In this document: positions 24,254 to 33,137 of the stretch, piece by piece
Layout: each line of letters starts with the position of its first letter
How positions within the stretch are numbered: the first letter of the stretch is position 1
Origin: Actinomycetota bacterium
Lineage (GTDB): Bacteria > Actinomycetota > Nitriliruptoria > Nitriliruptorales > JAHWKO01
Length of the DNA: 64,000 bases
Direction: 5' to 3'
Assembly: GCA_019347675.1 (NCBI GenBank)
Contig: JAHWKW010000002.1
Location: 161,268 to 225,267 of the forward strand
Notes under the pieces: generated by a model
What the model was told of the DNA's origin: nothing
Database searches by the model: none
The model's input: the letters and a program-made list of their open reading frames with translations, nothing else
Program-made: the position numbers and the translations under genes

Positions 24254-24912
24254 ATGTCGTGGGGACCGGTCGTACGGCCCGGAGGGGGTCCGCAAGACCT
24301 ACCGCAGCGGAACCGACGTTCCGGCGCCGCGCGGGGTCGACCTGGACGTGCACCGCGGGGAGATGCTCCCGATCGTCGGCGCGTCCGGGTCGGGCAAGAC
24401 CACACTGCTGAACTGCCTGTCGGGTTTGGGCTGGACCTGGCCGACCTGGATGACGCCGCGCGCACCGACCACCGCGCGCCCACATGGGGTTCATCTTCTA
24501 GGCGCTCAACCTGTTGCCGGTGTTGAGTGCGGTGGAGAACGTGGAGTTGCCGCTGCTCAACCTCGGCTGGCGTCCCCGAGAGGCGCGGGCGGTCGCGGTG
24601 AGCCTGCTCGAGCGGGTGAGCCTGCGGCCCGTGCGAACCACCGACCGAACGAGCTGTCCGGTGGCGAGCAGCAGCGCGTGGCCGTGGCCCGGGCGCTCGT
24701 GCACGCACCGGCGGTGATCTGGACGGACGAACCGACCGGCAACCTCGACAGCGCGGCCACCGACGGGGTGATCCAGTTGCTGGTTGATCTGGTCGCGGGC
24801 GGCCACACGGTTGTCCTCGTCACCCACGATCTCGGCCTCGCACGCCGGGCGTCGCGTGTGGTGGAGGTGCGAGACGCACGGTCGTCGGCACCGACGCGGC
24901 GACGGTCCCGGC
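24254..24912 (+). pseudogene. decayed ABC transporter ATP-binding gene (LolD/MacB type)
   Basis: All landmarks of a LolD/MacB ATPase are visible but in different frames. The start MSWGPVV at 24254 shifts within 30 bases into [22 protein letters not shown]; Walker [17 protein letters not shown] is intact; the segment after it is out of frame ([15 protein letters not shown]). The Q-loop reads MGFIF, then a TAG stop where glutamine is expected, then [19 protein letters not shown]. Another shift precedes [27 protein letters not shown] and VLVTHD. At least three frame breaks plus the nonsense codon argue for a true pseudogene rather than one sequencing error. Confidence 0.8.
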
Positions 24913-25594
24913 GTGATCGCGGCCCTCGCAGTCGCCGGCTTCCTGGTCGGCCACCTGGGCCTGGTCGTCGTCGCACTGCGGCGGCGGTTCGTCGCTCGTC
25001 TGGCCGTGCGTGAGGTCGGGCGCCGCCACTGGCAGTCGCTGCTCGTGGTCATTGGGTTGGCGATCGGCTCGGTGGGCATCACCGCGGCGCTGATCGCCGC
25101 TGACGCCGTGGACGAGTCCGCCGTGCTCAACGCGTACCGGACCTGGGCGGGCACTGACCTGGTCGTCGTCGCACCCGACGGCGCGTCCTTCCCCGGCGAG
25201 GTGGTCGACCGACTCGCAGAGCATCCCGAGGTGGCCGCGCGCACCGGCGGGTTGCAGCGTGGTCTTGAACTCGTCGTCCCGGTCGTGAACCCGTCGGCGC
25301 GCTGTCCCCGGGGATCGGCTGTCGCTCGCACTGCCGACCGGTCCGCAAGAGGTCACCGTCGCCGGGGCCGTCCGCGCGGAGGGCGCCGGGGCGTACGGCC
25401 TCCGCCCCGCGGTGCACGCTCCGCTCGCTCGGCGGCGTGCTGGCCCTGTGCTACAGCTCGGTGCTGCTGGTCCGGTCGTGCCGGCGTGGCGAGCGTCGCG
25501 GCTGGTCCCCGTGGAGGCCATCCGCGCTATCCCCCGAGCGCAGCGGCCCGCCTGGGTCCTCCTATGCTCGCCGGGATGGATCGGCGGCGGGTGA
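24913..25594 (+). pseudogene. decayed FtsX/MacB-type permease gene
   Basis: Follows the broken ATPase. An N-terminal portion starting with [24 protein letters not shown] and including [24 protein letters not shown] is intact for about 130 codons, then the frame shifts near 25300 (LSLALPTGPQEVTVAGAVRAEG in another frame). The sequence then jumps to what looks like the C-terminus, VVPAWRASRLVPVEAIRAI. A normal permease of this class is 700-850 residues, so several hundred codons of the middle are missing. Confidence 0.7.
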
Positions 25595-25799
25595 CCTCTG
25601 GCTCGCCCTATGAGTCCCAGTTCGGCTTCAGCCGAGCGGTCCGGACGGGCGGTCGCGTGCTCGTGTCCGCAACCGCCCCGATCTTCCCTGCACGGGTCGT
25701 GCCCCGACAACGTCGGTCCGTCAGGTCCGCCGCTGCTGCGAGATCATCGTTACTGCGCTGGCCGACGTCGGAGCCCGACCCGTCGCCACGGTCGCCTGA
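25576..25799 (+). pseudogene. decayed RidA-family gene
   Basis: From the ATG at 25576 the product DRRRVTSGSPYESQFGFSR then AVRTGGRVLVSATAPIFP matches the first third of RidA-type enamine/imine deaminases. The frame then shifts; the expected continuation (GSCPDNVGPSG, then VRRCCEIIVTALADVGA) appears in two other frames before a TGA at 25797. The active-site arginine region of RidA is beyond the break. It overlaps the end of the permease relic. Confidence 0.65.
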
Positions 25800-25808
25800 C
25801 AGCAACGG

Positions 25809-27155
25809 TCACGGCCCGGTCACCTGCTCCGTGGGCTCGGCCGTGCGGAGGTCGGCAGCAGGATGGTTGCGGATCACGCCCAGCGCGCCGAGACCGGCGA
25901 ACAGCACCCCGAGGGCGGTGAGCGGCATCCCCGCGGTCTGGGCGGGGTCGTACAGCCCGCCGGCGAGTAGGAGCCCGATCCCCGCGGTGGTGGCCACCAC
26001 CCCGACCGCGGCGCGGATCCGTCCCGGCCGCGACCGTGGCTCGCCGACCCGCTCGAACCTGGCGAACACTCGGACGAGGACGACCAGCACCAATCCACAG
26101 AGGACCACCCACAGCGGCCGGAGCAACCACCAGCGCAGGTCCGCGACGCCCGTCTCTGGCCAGATACCGGTCGGGATCGTCAACGCAGCCACGACCACGA
26201 GCGCGGTCTGGTGCCAGAGGTAGACGGTCATGGCCACCGCCCCGGCCGCAACCACCCACGCCCATGTCCTGGTGCGGCGAAGCCATCGCTCGACCGGATC
26301 GCGGACCGCAGCGACGACGCCGAACTGTGCGACTCCCAGGACGAACAGGGCGATCGACGTCGGCGAGTTGTTGCTGCGCTGTCCAGGTTCGATCCCGATC
26401 ATCGCGACGGGGTAGCCGCCGACCGTGGTCAGAAGAGCCAGCACCGCGTAGCCACCGAGGGCCAGGCCCACGGCCCCCAACGAGCCCGGGAGACGGCTGT
26501 CGTACCAGAAGTACCCGAGCTGGTGGACGGCTGCCCACACCCAGAAGAAGTTCGTGTACCCCACGACCGGGGTACCTGACAGGTGCGCCGCGTCCACGGC
26601 GACGGCCACGGCGACCAGGCCGACGAGCGCGCCCAGCCCCCAGCGACGATGGGCGGCGAACGTGGGTCGCGCGGCAGCGACCACGAGGACGTACGCAGCC
26701 AGGAACCAGGCGGGAATGAACGCGACCTGGCTCCCAAGCTGCAGGAGCTCACCGGGCACACCCGCCAGCCCCAGGAGCGCCGCCAGCGGGACCCACAGTG
26801 CCAGCAACGGAACAACCGGTCGGAGCAGCCGGCGGGACCGCCGCCGCACCCATACGGCCCACGGCACACCGCGGGCTGCGGCGGCGCTCCACGACGCGGC
26901 GTTGGCGTACCCACCGACGAAGAAGAACAGCGGCATGACCTGGAAGACCCACGTCGCCCACCGGGTGGCCGGGACGAACTCCAGGAGCCGGCCGGTGACC
27001 CACTCGCCGTCGCTGACCACCACCACGGCGATGAGCCAGTGCCCGACCACGACCACGATGATGGAGATCACCCGGAGTAGATCCGCGAAGCGGTTCCGGT
27101 CAGGGGGGGTGAGTCGGTGCACCTCTTCGGCGGTCAGGGGTCGCTGACTCGGCAT
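25809..27155 (-). CDS. acyltransferase 3 family integral membrane protein
   Basis: A 448-residue protein with ten or more membrane helices. The N-terminal FADLLRVISIIVVVVGHWLIA carries the family Arg and His (R28 and the catalytic-type His in VVGHW), and VMPLFFFVGGYANAAS follows in the second helix. Members O-acylate exported sugars, peptides or lipids. Typical actinobacterial homologues share the GYTNFFWVWAAVHQLGYFW stretch. The last 50 residues are a cytoplasmic tail. Divergent from the methyltransferase; its 3-prime end abuts the RidA relic. Confidence 0.88.
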   Translation of the reverse strand: MPSQRPLTAEEVHRLTPPDRNRFADLLRVISIIVVVVGHWLIAVVVVSDGEWVTGRLLEFVPATRWATWVFQVMPLFFFVGGYANAASWSAAAARGVPWAVWVRRRSRRLLRPVVPLLALWVPLAALLGLAGVPGELLQLGSQVAFIPAWFLAAYVLVVAAARPTFAAHRRWGLGALVGLVAVAVAVDAAHLSGTPVVGYTNFFWVWAAVHQLGYFWYDSRLPGSLGAVGLALGGYAVLALLTTVGGYPVAMIGIEPGQRSNNSPTSIALFVLGVAQFGVVAAVRDPVERWLRRTRTWAWVVAAGAVAMTVYLWHQTALVVVAALTIPTGIWPETGVADLRWWLLRPLWVVLCGLVLVVLVRVFARFERVGEPRSRPGRIRAAVGVVATTAGIGLLLAGGLYDPAQTAGMPLTALGVLFAGLGALGVIRNHPAADLRTAEPTEQVTGP

Positions 27156-27278
27156 CCGGCCAGCCTAACGGCGGTGGCTGGATCGCAGCCTCCAGCCGCA
27201 CCGAGGGCGCGACGTCCGTACTTTGGTATCGCCGTGGGCGAGCAGGGCCCGCGGACATGCCTGCACCACGAGCACGGG

Positions 27279-28385
27279 ATGGGACAGATCGTGAACGTCT
27301 CTGACGACCATTTCGAGGCCGCGCGGGACGAGTTCGCCGGGCGGCTGTTCCACGCATCGATCGCCGCCCTGGACCTCTACCACGTCTACGTCGGCGACCG
27401 TCTCGGCCTGTACGGCGCTCTGGCCGAACAGGGCCCGCTCAGCCCCACCGAACTCGCTGATGCCGCTGGCGTGGCCGAGCGGTACGCCCGTGAGTGGCTC
27501 GAGCAGCAAGCCGTCGCCGGGATCCTCGAGGTCGTCACCGACCCCCAGGATCCCACGACCCGCACGTTCAGGTTGTCCGATGCCCACACCGAGGTGCTAC
27601 TCGACCGCGACAGCCTGTCGTCCATGCCGGTGGCTCTCGGCGTGGTCGGCGTCGCCCGCGCGCTCCCCGACGTGATCGAGGCCTTCCGTACCGGCGCGGG
27701 GGTGCCATACGAGGCCTACGGCGCCGACCTACGGGAGTTCATCGCGCGGATCAACCGTCCGATGTTCATGAACCTGCTGGCACGGGAATGGTTCCCCGCC
27801 GTGCCCGGTCTGGTGCAACGACTGCAGGCAGATCCGCCCGCGCGGGTGGTCGACGTCGGCTGCGGGACAGGATGGTCGAGCATCGCGATCGCGCGCGGGT
27901 TCCCGAAGGTGACCGTGGTCGGAGTCGACCTCGATCAAGCCTCCATCGCGGCAGCCCGAGCCAACGCCCAAGCGTCGGGCGTCGCCGACCGCACGACCTT
28001 CCAGGTGCGCCACGCCGCGGATCCGGAACTGGACGGCGACTTCGACCTGGTCTGTGCGTTCGAGACGATCCACGACATGACCGACCCGGTCGGCGCGCTA
28101 CGTGCCATGCGCTCGCTGCAGGCCGAAGGCGGGACCGTTCTCGTCGTCGATGAGCGGGTGGCGGACGAGTTCACGACCGACGTCGACGACGCCGAGCGCT
28201 TCCAGTGGGGGTGGAGCGCGCTGCACTGCCTGCCGTGCGCGCTGACCGAGGCGCCCGCGGCCGGGACGGGGACGATCATGCGGACACCGACCTTCCGTGG
28301 GTACGCGCACGCAGCCGGCTTCTCGGACGTCGACGTGCTCCCGATCGACAACGACTTCTGGCGGTTCTACCGCCTGAGCTCCTGA
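27279..28385 (+). CDS. SAM-dependent methyltransferase with N-terminal winged-helix dimerisation domain
   Basis: A 368-residue class I methyltransferase. Residues about 15-100 form a winged-helix segment (LYGALAEQGPLSPTELADAAGVAERYAREWLEQQAVAGILE) typical of small-molecule O-methyltransferases, and motif I is VVDVGCGTGWSSIAIARGFP near 193, followed by VVGVDLDQASIAAA and FDLVCAFETIHDM. The likely substrate is a small metabolite, not nucleic acid. The ATG at 27279 or a GTG four codons later are both possible starts. It stands alone and converges on trxB. Confidence 0.82.
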   Translation: MGQIVNVSDDHFEAARDEFAGRLFHASIAALDLYHVYVGDRLGLYGALAEQGPLSPTELADAAGVAERYAREWLEQQAVAGILEVVTDPQDPTTRTFRLSDAHTEVLLDRDSLSSMPVALGVVGVARALPDVIEAFRTGAGVPYEAYGADLREFIARINRPMFMNLLAREWFPAVPGLVQRLQADPPARVVDVGCGTGWSSIAIARGFPKVTVVGVDLDQASIAAARANAQASGVADRTTFQVRHAADPELDGDFDLVCAFETIHDMTDPVGALRAMRSLQAEGGTVLVVDERVADEFTTDVDDAERFQWGWSALHCLPCALTEAPAAGTGTIMRTPTFRGYAHAAGFSDVDVLPIDNDFWRFYRLSS

Positions 28386-28433
28386 TGGGGCACCGATCGC
28401 GTCACTGCAGATGCAACACCGACGCCGAAGACG

Positions 28434-29402
28434 TCACTCGACGTCGGAGAGGAACTGCTCCGCATCCATCGCCGCCCGGCACCCCGTCCCGGCGGCGGTG
28501 ACCGCCTGCCGGTAGACGTGGTCCACGGAGTCGCCGCTGGCGAACACGCCCGCGACGTTCGTCTTTGTGTTGGGTTGATCCACGAGGAGGTAGCCCTCGT
28601 CGTCCATATCCAGCTTGCCCTCGAACAGCCAGGTGTTGGGGATGTGGCCGATGGCCAGGAAGAAGCCGCCGCACTCGAGCTCGCGGGTCTCGCCGGTCCG
28701 CTCCAGGGAATCGCCGGGCTCCGTGTTCTCGAGCGTCACAGCCGACACCTGGCCGTCGCCCTGGATCTCGGTCACCACCGCGTTCCAGAGGAACTCGATC
28801 CGATCCTTCTTGAAGGCGCGTTCCTGCAGGATCTTGGAGGCGCGCAGCTCATCGCGCCGGTGCACGACCGTGACCTTCGAGGCGAACTTCGTGAGGAACG
28901 TCGCCTCCTCCATGGCGGAGTCACCGCCCCCGACCACCACGACGTGTTGGTCCTGGAAGAAGAAGCCGTCGCACGTGGCGCAGGCCGAGACGCCCGATCC
29001 CCATAGCCGGTCTTCACCGGGCACGTCCAGTCGTCGCGGCCGGGCTCCCGTGGAGATGATCAGCGCCTTGGCGAAGACCTCGCGATCTTCCGTCGCGATG
29101 CGGAACGGGCGCTCGGAGAGGTCCACTTCCTCGGCGTCCTGGGTCCAGTACATCGTGCCGAAGCGCTCCGCCTGGTCGCGCATCTGCTCGATCAGCTCCG
29201 GCCCCGTGATCCCCTCGGGGAAACCCGGGTAGTTCTCGACGTCCTCGGTGAGCATGAGCTGCCCGCCGGTCGGCCCGCCCGCCTCGGCGCCCTCGATCAC
29301 CAGCGGCTCGAGGTTGCCTCGAGCGGCGTACAAGGCCGCCGTGAGACCCGCGGGCCCACCACCGAGGATGACGACTTTGCGTGTTGTGTCCGACTCAGGC
29401 AT
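28434..29402 (-). CDS. trxB: thioredoxin-disulfide reductase
   Basis: A 322-residue flavoprotein that reduces thioredoxin with NADPH. FAD motif VVILGGGPAGLTAALYAARG at 10-29, redox-active Cys141 and Cys144 in ACATCDG, NADPH motif VVVGGGDSAMEEA with HRRDELRAS after it, and the C-terminal FAD motif GVFASGDSVD. Length and spacing are standard. The ATG at 29402 follows GAGGGAG. No trxA is adjacent, though most actinobacteria keep it elsewhere near trxB; here trxB is isolated. Confidence 0.95.
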   Translation of the reverse strand: MPESDTTRKVVILGGGPAGLTAALYAARGNLEPLVIEGAEAGGPTGGQLMLTEDVENYPGFPEGITGPELIEQMRDQAERFGTMYWTQDAEEVDLSERPFRIATEDREVFAKALIISTGARPRRLDVPGEDRLWGSGVSACATCDGFFFQDQHVVVVGGGDSAMEEATFLTKFASKVTVVHRRDELRASKILQERAFKKDRIEFLWNAVVTEIQGDGQVSAVTLENTEPGDSLERTGETRELECGGFFLAIGHIPNTWLFEGKLDMDDEGYLLVDQPNTKTNVAGVFASGDSVDHVYRQAVTAAGTGCRAAMDAEQFLSDVE

Positions 29403-29567
29403 CGCTCCCTCGCGATCCGCAGCTTTCGGGTCATCTTCTGTGCTCCGCAAGGTAGCGGCCGACGACCTCGTCACGGCCCGGCCGAACGTTCCTGGCCACC
29501 CACGCGGCACCATGGCCGTCTGGTCACCACCCGCCGGTCGCCGGGATCCGTCTGCTTCGGCTTCGAC

Positions 29568-30317
29568 TCACTGCAGCCGGTTGCGGACGAGCTCCACCAC
29601 CTGGGGAAGGGCGTCCTCCGCCGGGAGCACGACGTGGACGGCCTCAGTCCACGTCGGATCGGGGTTGACCTCCCACACCGCGGCCCCGTGGGCGGCGGCG
29701 AGCGTCGGGAGGCTGGCGGCCGGCTCGACCTCCGCCGAGGTGCCCACGACCACGAGTACCCCGCAGTCGCGGACCTCGTCGCGCGCACGTTCGATCGCCC
29801 CGGCCGGGAGGGCTTCGCCGAAGAAGACCACATCCGGCTTGAGCAGGCCGCCGCACCGTTCACAGCGGGGTACCTCGTCCTGCGCCACCACGTCCAACAC
29901 GTCCTCGCGCGGAACCGCCGCGCCGCACGCCAGGCAGGTCAGGCTGTGGCGTGACCCGTGTAGTTCGACGACCGCTCGGCTCCCCGCGTCCTGGTGCAAC
30001 CCGTCCACGTTCTGGGTCACGATCGTGCGGACTACCGCGAGGTCCTCAAGCTCTGCCAGGGCATGGTGCGCCGGGTTGGGTTGGGCCTCGTCCAAGACCG
30101 CGTCGAGCTCACGGAGCATGCGCCACACCTCACGCGTTCGCGTCACGAAGGCGCCGATGTGGGCGTACTCCAGCGGGTCGTACCGCTCCCACAGCCCTCC
30201 GCTCCCACGGAAGGCGGGGATGTCACTCGACACCGAGATCCCCGCGCCGGACATGACCACGACCCGACCGGCGGCTGCCACCAGCGCGGCTGCAAGCGCT
30301 TCGACGTCACGCGCCAC
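29568..30317 (-). CDS. cobB: SIR2-family NAD-dependent protein deacylase
   Basis: A 249-residue sirtuin that removes acyl groups from lysines using NAD. GAGIS at 24-28 and QNVDGLH at 102-108 line the NAD pocket, catalytic His120 sits in ELHGS, and Cys128/Cys131/Cys152/Cys155 bind structural zinc. Sirtuins typically reactivate acyl-CoA synthetases by deacetylating the catalytic lysine; the synthetase at 61.5-63.5 kb is a potential client (inference). GTG start. It lies three bases after the CsaA gene in a leftward run. Confidence 0.92.
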   Translation of the reverse strand: MARDVEALAAALVAAAGRVVVMSGAGISVSSDIPAFRGSGGLWERYDPLEYAHIGAFVTRTREVWRMLRELDAVLDEAQPNPAHHALAELEDLAVVRTIVTQNVDGLHQDAGSRAVVELHGSRHSLTCLACGAAVPREDVLDVVAQDEVPRCERCGGLLKPDVVFFGEALPAGAIERARDEVRDCGVLVVVGTSAEVEPAASLPTLAAAHGAAVWEVNPDPTWTEAVHVVLPAEDALPQVVELVRNRLQ

Positions 30318-30320
30318 CGT

Positions 30321-30698
30321 TCAGCCCACCGGCGCACCCGGAGGGACGCCGGCGTCGACCTGCAGCAGCCGGACCGTCCCGTCGGGTTGGAACGCGCCGA
30401 GGATGAGGAACTGGCTGTCGAACCCCGCGATCCGCTTCGTCCCGAGGTTGATCGCACCGATGACCTGACGGCCGAGCAGCTCCGGCCGTCCGTAGTTGGT
30501 GATGCGCGCGCTCGTGCGGAGCCGGCCGACCGCCGGGCCGAAGTCGACCGTGACCTTCCAGGCGGGGCTCCGGACCTCGGGGAAGTCCTCGACCTCGACC
30601 ACCCGCCCGACTCGGACATCCAGGGCAGCGAAGAGGTCGACGCCGACGTCGGGTTTGCGGGCGAGGGCCGCGGGATCGTGGGAACCGTCGGCGACCAT
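30321..30698 (-). CDS. CsaA-like tRNA-binding domain protein
   Basis: A 125-residue protein consisting of one tRNA-binding OB fold, like CsaA or the C-terminus of MetRS. Recognisable are DVRVGRVVEVEDFPEV at about 26-41, WKVTVDFGPAVG, SARITNYGRPELLGRQVIGAINLG and the closing GAFQPDGTVRLLQVD. CsaA is reported to have chaperone and tRNA-binding activity. Its ATG overlaps the trpD stop by one base (TGATG), implying coupling with a tryptophan biosynthesis gene, which has no clear functional logic. Confidence 0.88.
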   Translation of the reverse strand: MVADGSHDPAALARKPDVGVDLFAALDVRVGRVVEVEDFPEVRSPAWKVTVDFGPAVGRLRTSARITNYGRPELLGRQVIGAINLGTKRIAGFDSQFLILGAFQPDGTVRLLQVDAGVPPGAPVG

Positions 30699-31732
30699 CA
30701 CGCCACGTGTTCGGCGGCGAGCTCCCGACTGCGTCTCACCCACCGATCTCGCAGCTCGCGGGGGGCGCCCGACGTGAGCGTGGCCCGGGCCAGCTCGACT
30801 CCCCCGCGCAGGTCCGACACGGCGCCCGCCACGTACAGGGCCGCGGCGGCGTTGAGCGCCACCACGTCGGTCGCCGGTCCGGGCCCGCCCGCCAGGACCG
30901 AGTCGGCCACGCGGAGGTTGTCGTCGACGTCGCCGCCCCGCAGGTCATCGAGCGAGGCGCGGGGAAACTCCAGAGAGGCCGGATCGAAACGCGATTCCGT
31001 CACGCGGCCGTCGCGGATCTCCCACATGCGGCTCGGACCGGTGGTGGTCAGCTCGTCGAGGCCGTCCTCCCCGCGGACCACCAGAGCGTGCGACCGTCCC
31101 AGGCGCAGGAGCGCCCCCGCCACCAGCGGAGCGAGTCGCGCGTCGGCGACTCCGACCACCTGCCGGTCGACGCCGGCGGGGTTGGTCAGTGGCCCCAGCA
31201 CGTTGAACACGGTTGGGACGCCGAGTTCGGCGCGGATGGGTGCGACGTGCCGCATGGCCGGGTGGAACGTCCGGGCGAACAGGAAACCGATCCCGATCTC
31301 CCTCATGAGATGCTCGACGACCGGCGGCGGGAGGTCGATCGCCACGCCCCAAGCCTCGAGCAGATCCGCCGAGCCGCAGCGGCTGGACGCGGCCCGGTTG
31401 CCGTGCTTGGCGACCGGCACGCCGGCGCCGGCCACGACCAGTGCGGCCACCGTGGAGATGTTGAAGGTGCCGGCACGGTCTCCGCCGGTCCCGCACGTGT
31501 CGACTGCGGCGCCGTCGAGCGCCACGTGCTCGGCGTGGTTGACCATGGCGCGCACGAGGCCGGCGATCTCCTCGTCGGTCTCCCCCTTGGCGCGGAGAGC
31601 GACGAGGAAGGCGGCAACCACGGGGGGGCTGACAGCGCCACCCATGACCGCGTTGAGGGCTGCCTCTGCCTGGTCGGCTGTCAGGTCCTGTCCGCGTAGC
31701 AGTGCCCCGATCAGATCCGGCCACACCACCAT
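30698..31732 (-). CDS. trpD: anthranilate phosphoribosyltransferase
   Basis: A 344-residue enzyme joining anthranilate and PRPP in tryptophan synthesis. The PRPP loop GTGGD is at 81-85, NISTVAALVVAGAG at 91-104 and KHGNRAASSRCGSAD at 109-123; HPAMRHVAPIRAELGVPTVFNVLGPLTNPA completes the anthranilate site. The ATG at 31732 follows GAGGT. No other trp gene is present, so trpD is detached from its pathway here, as in several actinobacteria. Confidence 0.94.
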   Translation of the reverse strand: MVVWPDLIGALLRGQDLTADQAEAALNAVMGGAVSPPVVAAFLVALRAKGETDEEIAGLVRAMVNHAEHVALDGAAVDTCGTGGDRAGTFNISTVAALVVAGAGVPVAKHGNRAASSRCGSADLLEAWGVAIDLPPPVVEHLMREIGIGFLFARTFHPAMRHVAPIRAELGVPTVFNVLGPLTNPAGVDRQVVGVADARLAPLVAGALLRLGRSHALVVRGEDGLDELTTTGPSRMWEIRDGRVTESRFDPASLEFPRASLDDLRGGDVDDNLRVADSVLAGGPGPATDVVALNAAAALYVAGAVSDLRGGVELARATLTSGAPRELRDRWVRRSRELAAEHVA

Positions 31733-31798
31733 GTCGACCTCACTACTGCCGCCTCCCGGGTCGTCGGCACGGTAGCCGCCGGTCCCCAACCGGGCGAA

Positions 31799-31840
31799 CA
31801 GTGCGGGGGCGCCCCCCAATGGGGCGGCGGCGCCCCACTG
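31799..31840 (-). terminator. GC-rich hairpin between the receiver-domain gene and trpD
   Basis: CAGT and GGGGCGCC pair with GGCGCCCC and ACTG across a loop that itself can form CCCC-AAT-GGGG; a three-base bulge interrupts the stem. It starts 15 bases after the stop of the receiver-domain gene on the minus strand and ahead of trpD, so it likely ends that transcript. No T-run. Confidence 0.55.
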
Positions 31841-31854
31841 CGGACGGGTTGCCG

Positions 31855-32331
31855 TCAGGGTGCGAGCTCGCTCGAGGGGGCGTCGGGATGGTCGAGCGCG
31901 GGAGGCGTGTCCATGTCGCGGGCCTTGCCGGGTCCCCACCGCCCGCTGGCCTCGGGAAACTCGACCTCGCCGACGAGCGCGAGGACGCGGCGGGCGATGT
32001 CGAAGGAATCCACCGGCTTCACCACCGCGTCGGCGGCACCGGCCCACTTCGACACCCAGCGGTCGACCTCGCGGCCCATCAGCATCAGCGCCGGCGGGGC
32101 GGCCACTCCTTCGTACTCGGCGCGTGCCCGGATCTCGAACAGCAACGACTGGCCGCCCTCGGGGCGCATGTCGCCGTCGATCACCAGGACGTCGTAGTCG
32201 CGCTCCGAGGTGAGCAGGTGGCCATCCATCGCCGAGGTGGCTTCGTCGACCTCGAACCCGTCGCGTGCCCGCAGCGCGGCCCCGGCCCGCAGCCGTATAC
32301 CGGGGTCTGAGGACACCACCAGCACGCGCAC
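31855..32331 (-). CDS. response-regulator-like single receiver domain protein
   Basis: A 158-residue protein with a CheY-like fold: VLVVSSDPGIRLRAGAAL at the start (Asp at the first acidic position, Ser at the other), phosphoacceptor candidate Asp in VLVIDGDM near residue 52, and VVKPVDSF with the conserved Lys. The alcohol position after the fourth strand is not the usual Thr/Ser-Ala. There is no output domain; a 35-residue acidic/Pro tail follows. The partner kinase is not visible. GTG start. Confidence 0.75.
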   Translation of the reverse strand: MRVLVVSSDPGIRLRAGAALRARDGFEVDEATSAMDGHLLTSERDYDVLVIDGDMRPEGGQSLLFEIRARAEYEGVAAPPALMLMGREVDRWVSKWAGAADAVVKPVDSFDIARRVLALVGEVEFPEASGRWGPGKARDMDTPPALDHPDAPSSELAP

Positions 32332-32427
32332 GGAGTCACGCTCCCACCATCAGGGTCACGGTGGCACGGTAGCGGCTGCGTCGATTGGGCTCCGCCGGCG
32401 AGCGACCGGGTGACGGCCGCTCGTTGC

Positions 32428-33060
32428 TCAGCGCCACAGCGGGACGCGGAGACCGGCGAGGCGGTTGATCGCGATCCCCTGGTAGGCCAGGAACACCACC
32501 GCGATCATCAGCGCAGTCACCTGATGCGGGGTGGTCAGGATGCCGAGGCTGACGATGAGCGTGGTGGCCCCGGCCGGTGGATGGGCGGCGTCGAGCCAGG
32601 TCATGAACGCGGCCGTCAGTCCGAGCGACAGGGCCGCGGCGGCGGCGCGCGACGCCGTGACGTCAGCCTCGAAAGCCGACGGCGCGTCCAGGAGCCCGAA
32701 CACGACCAGCGCCAGGTAGCCCGCGACGACGCCCAGGAGGTGGCCGACGATGATGTTGCGCGGTGTCGTGGTCACGTCGGTCGGCGCGTACGACAGCAAG
32801 TAGGCCGTCGGACCCAGCGACGGGAACACCAGCGACTCGTTGACCACGGCCGCCGCGACCGACACGATCGCGATGGACAGCGCCCCGTTGGCCAGCGCGA
32901 ACGTCCCCAGGGCGAATCGCCCCGGCGTCGCGCCACGGTCGCGGCCAGCCCGGCTCGCCAGACCGGCGTAGACCTCGGCCATGTGCCGGTCTCGTTCAGG
33001 CGATCCCACGGTCCCCTCCGCCGTCGGGGCAACGCCCTCGGCGGATGCGGCTGATGTCAC
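32428..33060 (-). CDS. HPP family integral membrane protein
   Basis: A 210-residue protein with four to five membrane helices and the family signature AAHPPAGATTLIVSLGIL (HPP at the centre), plus FPSLGPTAYLL and TPRNIIVGHLLGVVAGY. HPP proteins have been linked to nitrite transport in plant chloroplasts and cyanobacteria, so a role in nitrite handling is possible and fits the nitrite locus 10 kb away, but no operon link exists. GTG start; the upstream terminator at 33083-33114 separates it from the IscA gene. Confidence 0.85.
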   Translation of the reverse strand: MTSAASAEGVAPTAEGTVGSPERDRHMAEVYAGLASRAGRDRGATPGRFALGTFALANGALSIAIVSVAAAVVNESLVFPSLGPTAYLLSYAPTDVTTTPRNIIVGHLLGVVAGYLALVVFGLLDAPSAFEADVTASRAAAAALSLGLTAAFMTWLDAAHPPAGATTLIVSLGILTTPHQVTALMIAVVFLAYQGIAINRLAGLRVPLWR

Positions 33061-33082
33061 TCCCGACGGGGCACGCCCAACG

Positions 33083-33114
33083 CGACAGCGGGGGCCGTCG
33101 GGCCCCCGCTGTCG
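33083..33114 (-). terminator. strong 14-bp-stem hairpin after the IscA-type gene
   Basis: CGACAGCGGGGGCC, loop GTCG, then the exact reverse complement GGCCCCCGCTGTCG: a perfect 14-bp stem starting 24 bases after the IscA-type stop (minus strand). No T-run follows, as usual in this genome. It should end the IscA transcript before the HPP gene. Confidence 0.75.
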
Positions 33115-33137
33115 TCACTGGTCGACGTCGTTAGCGA

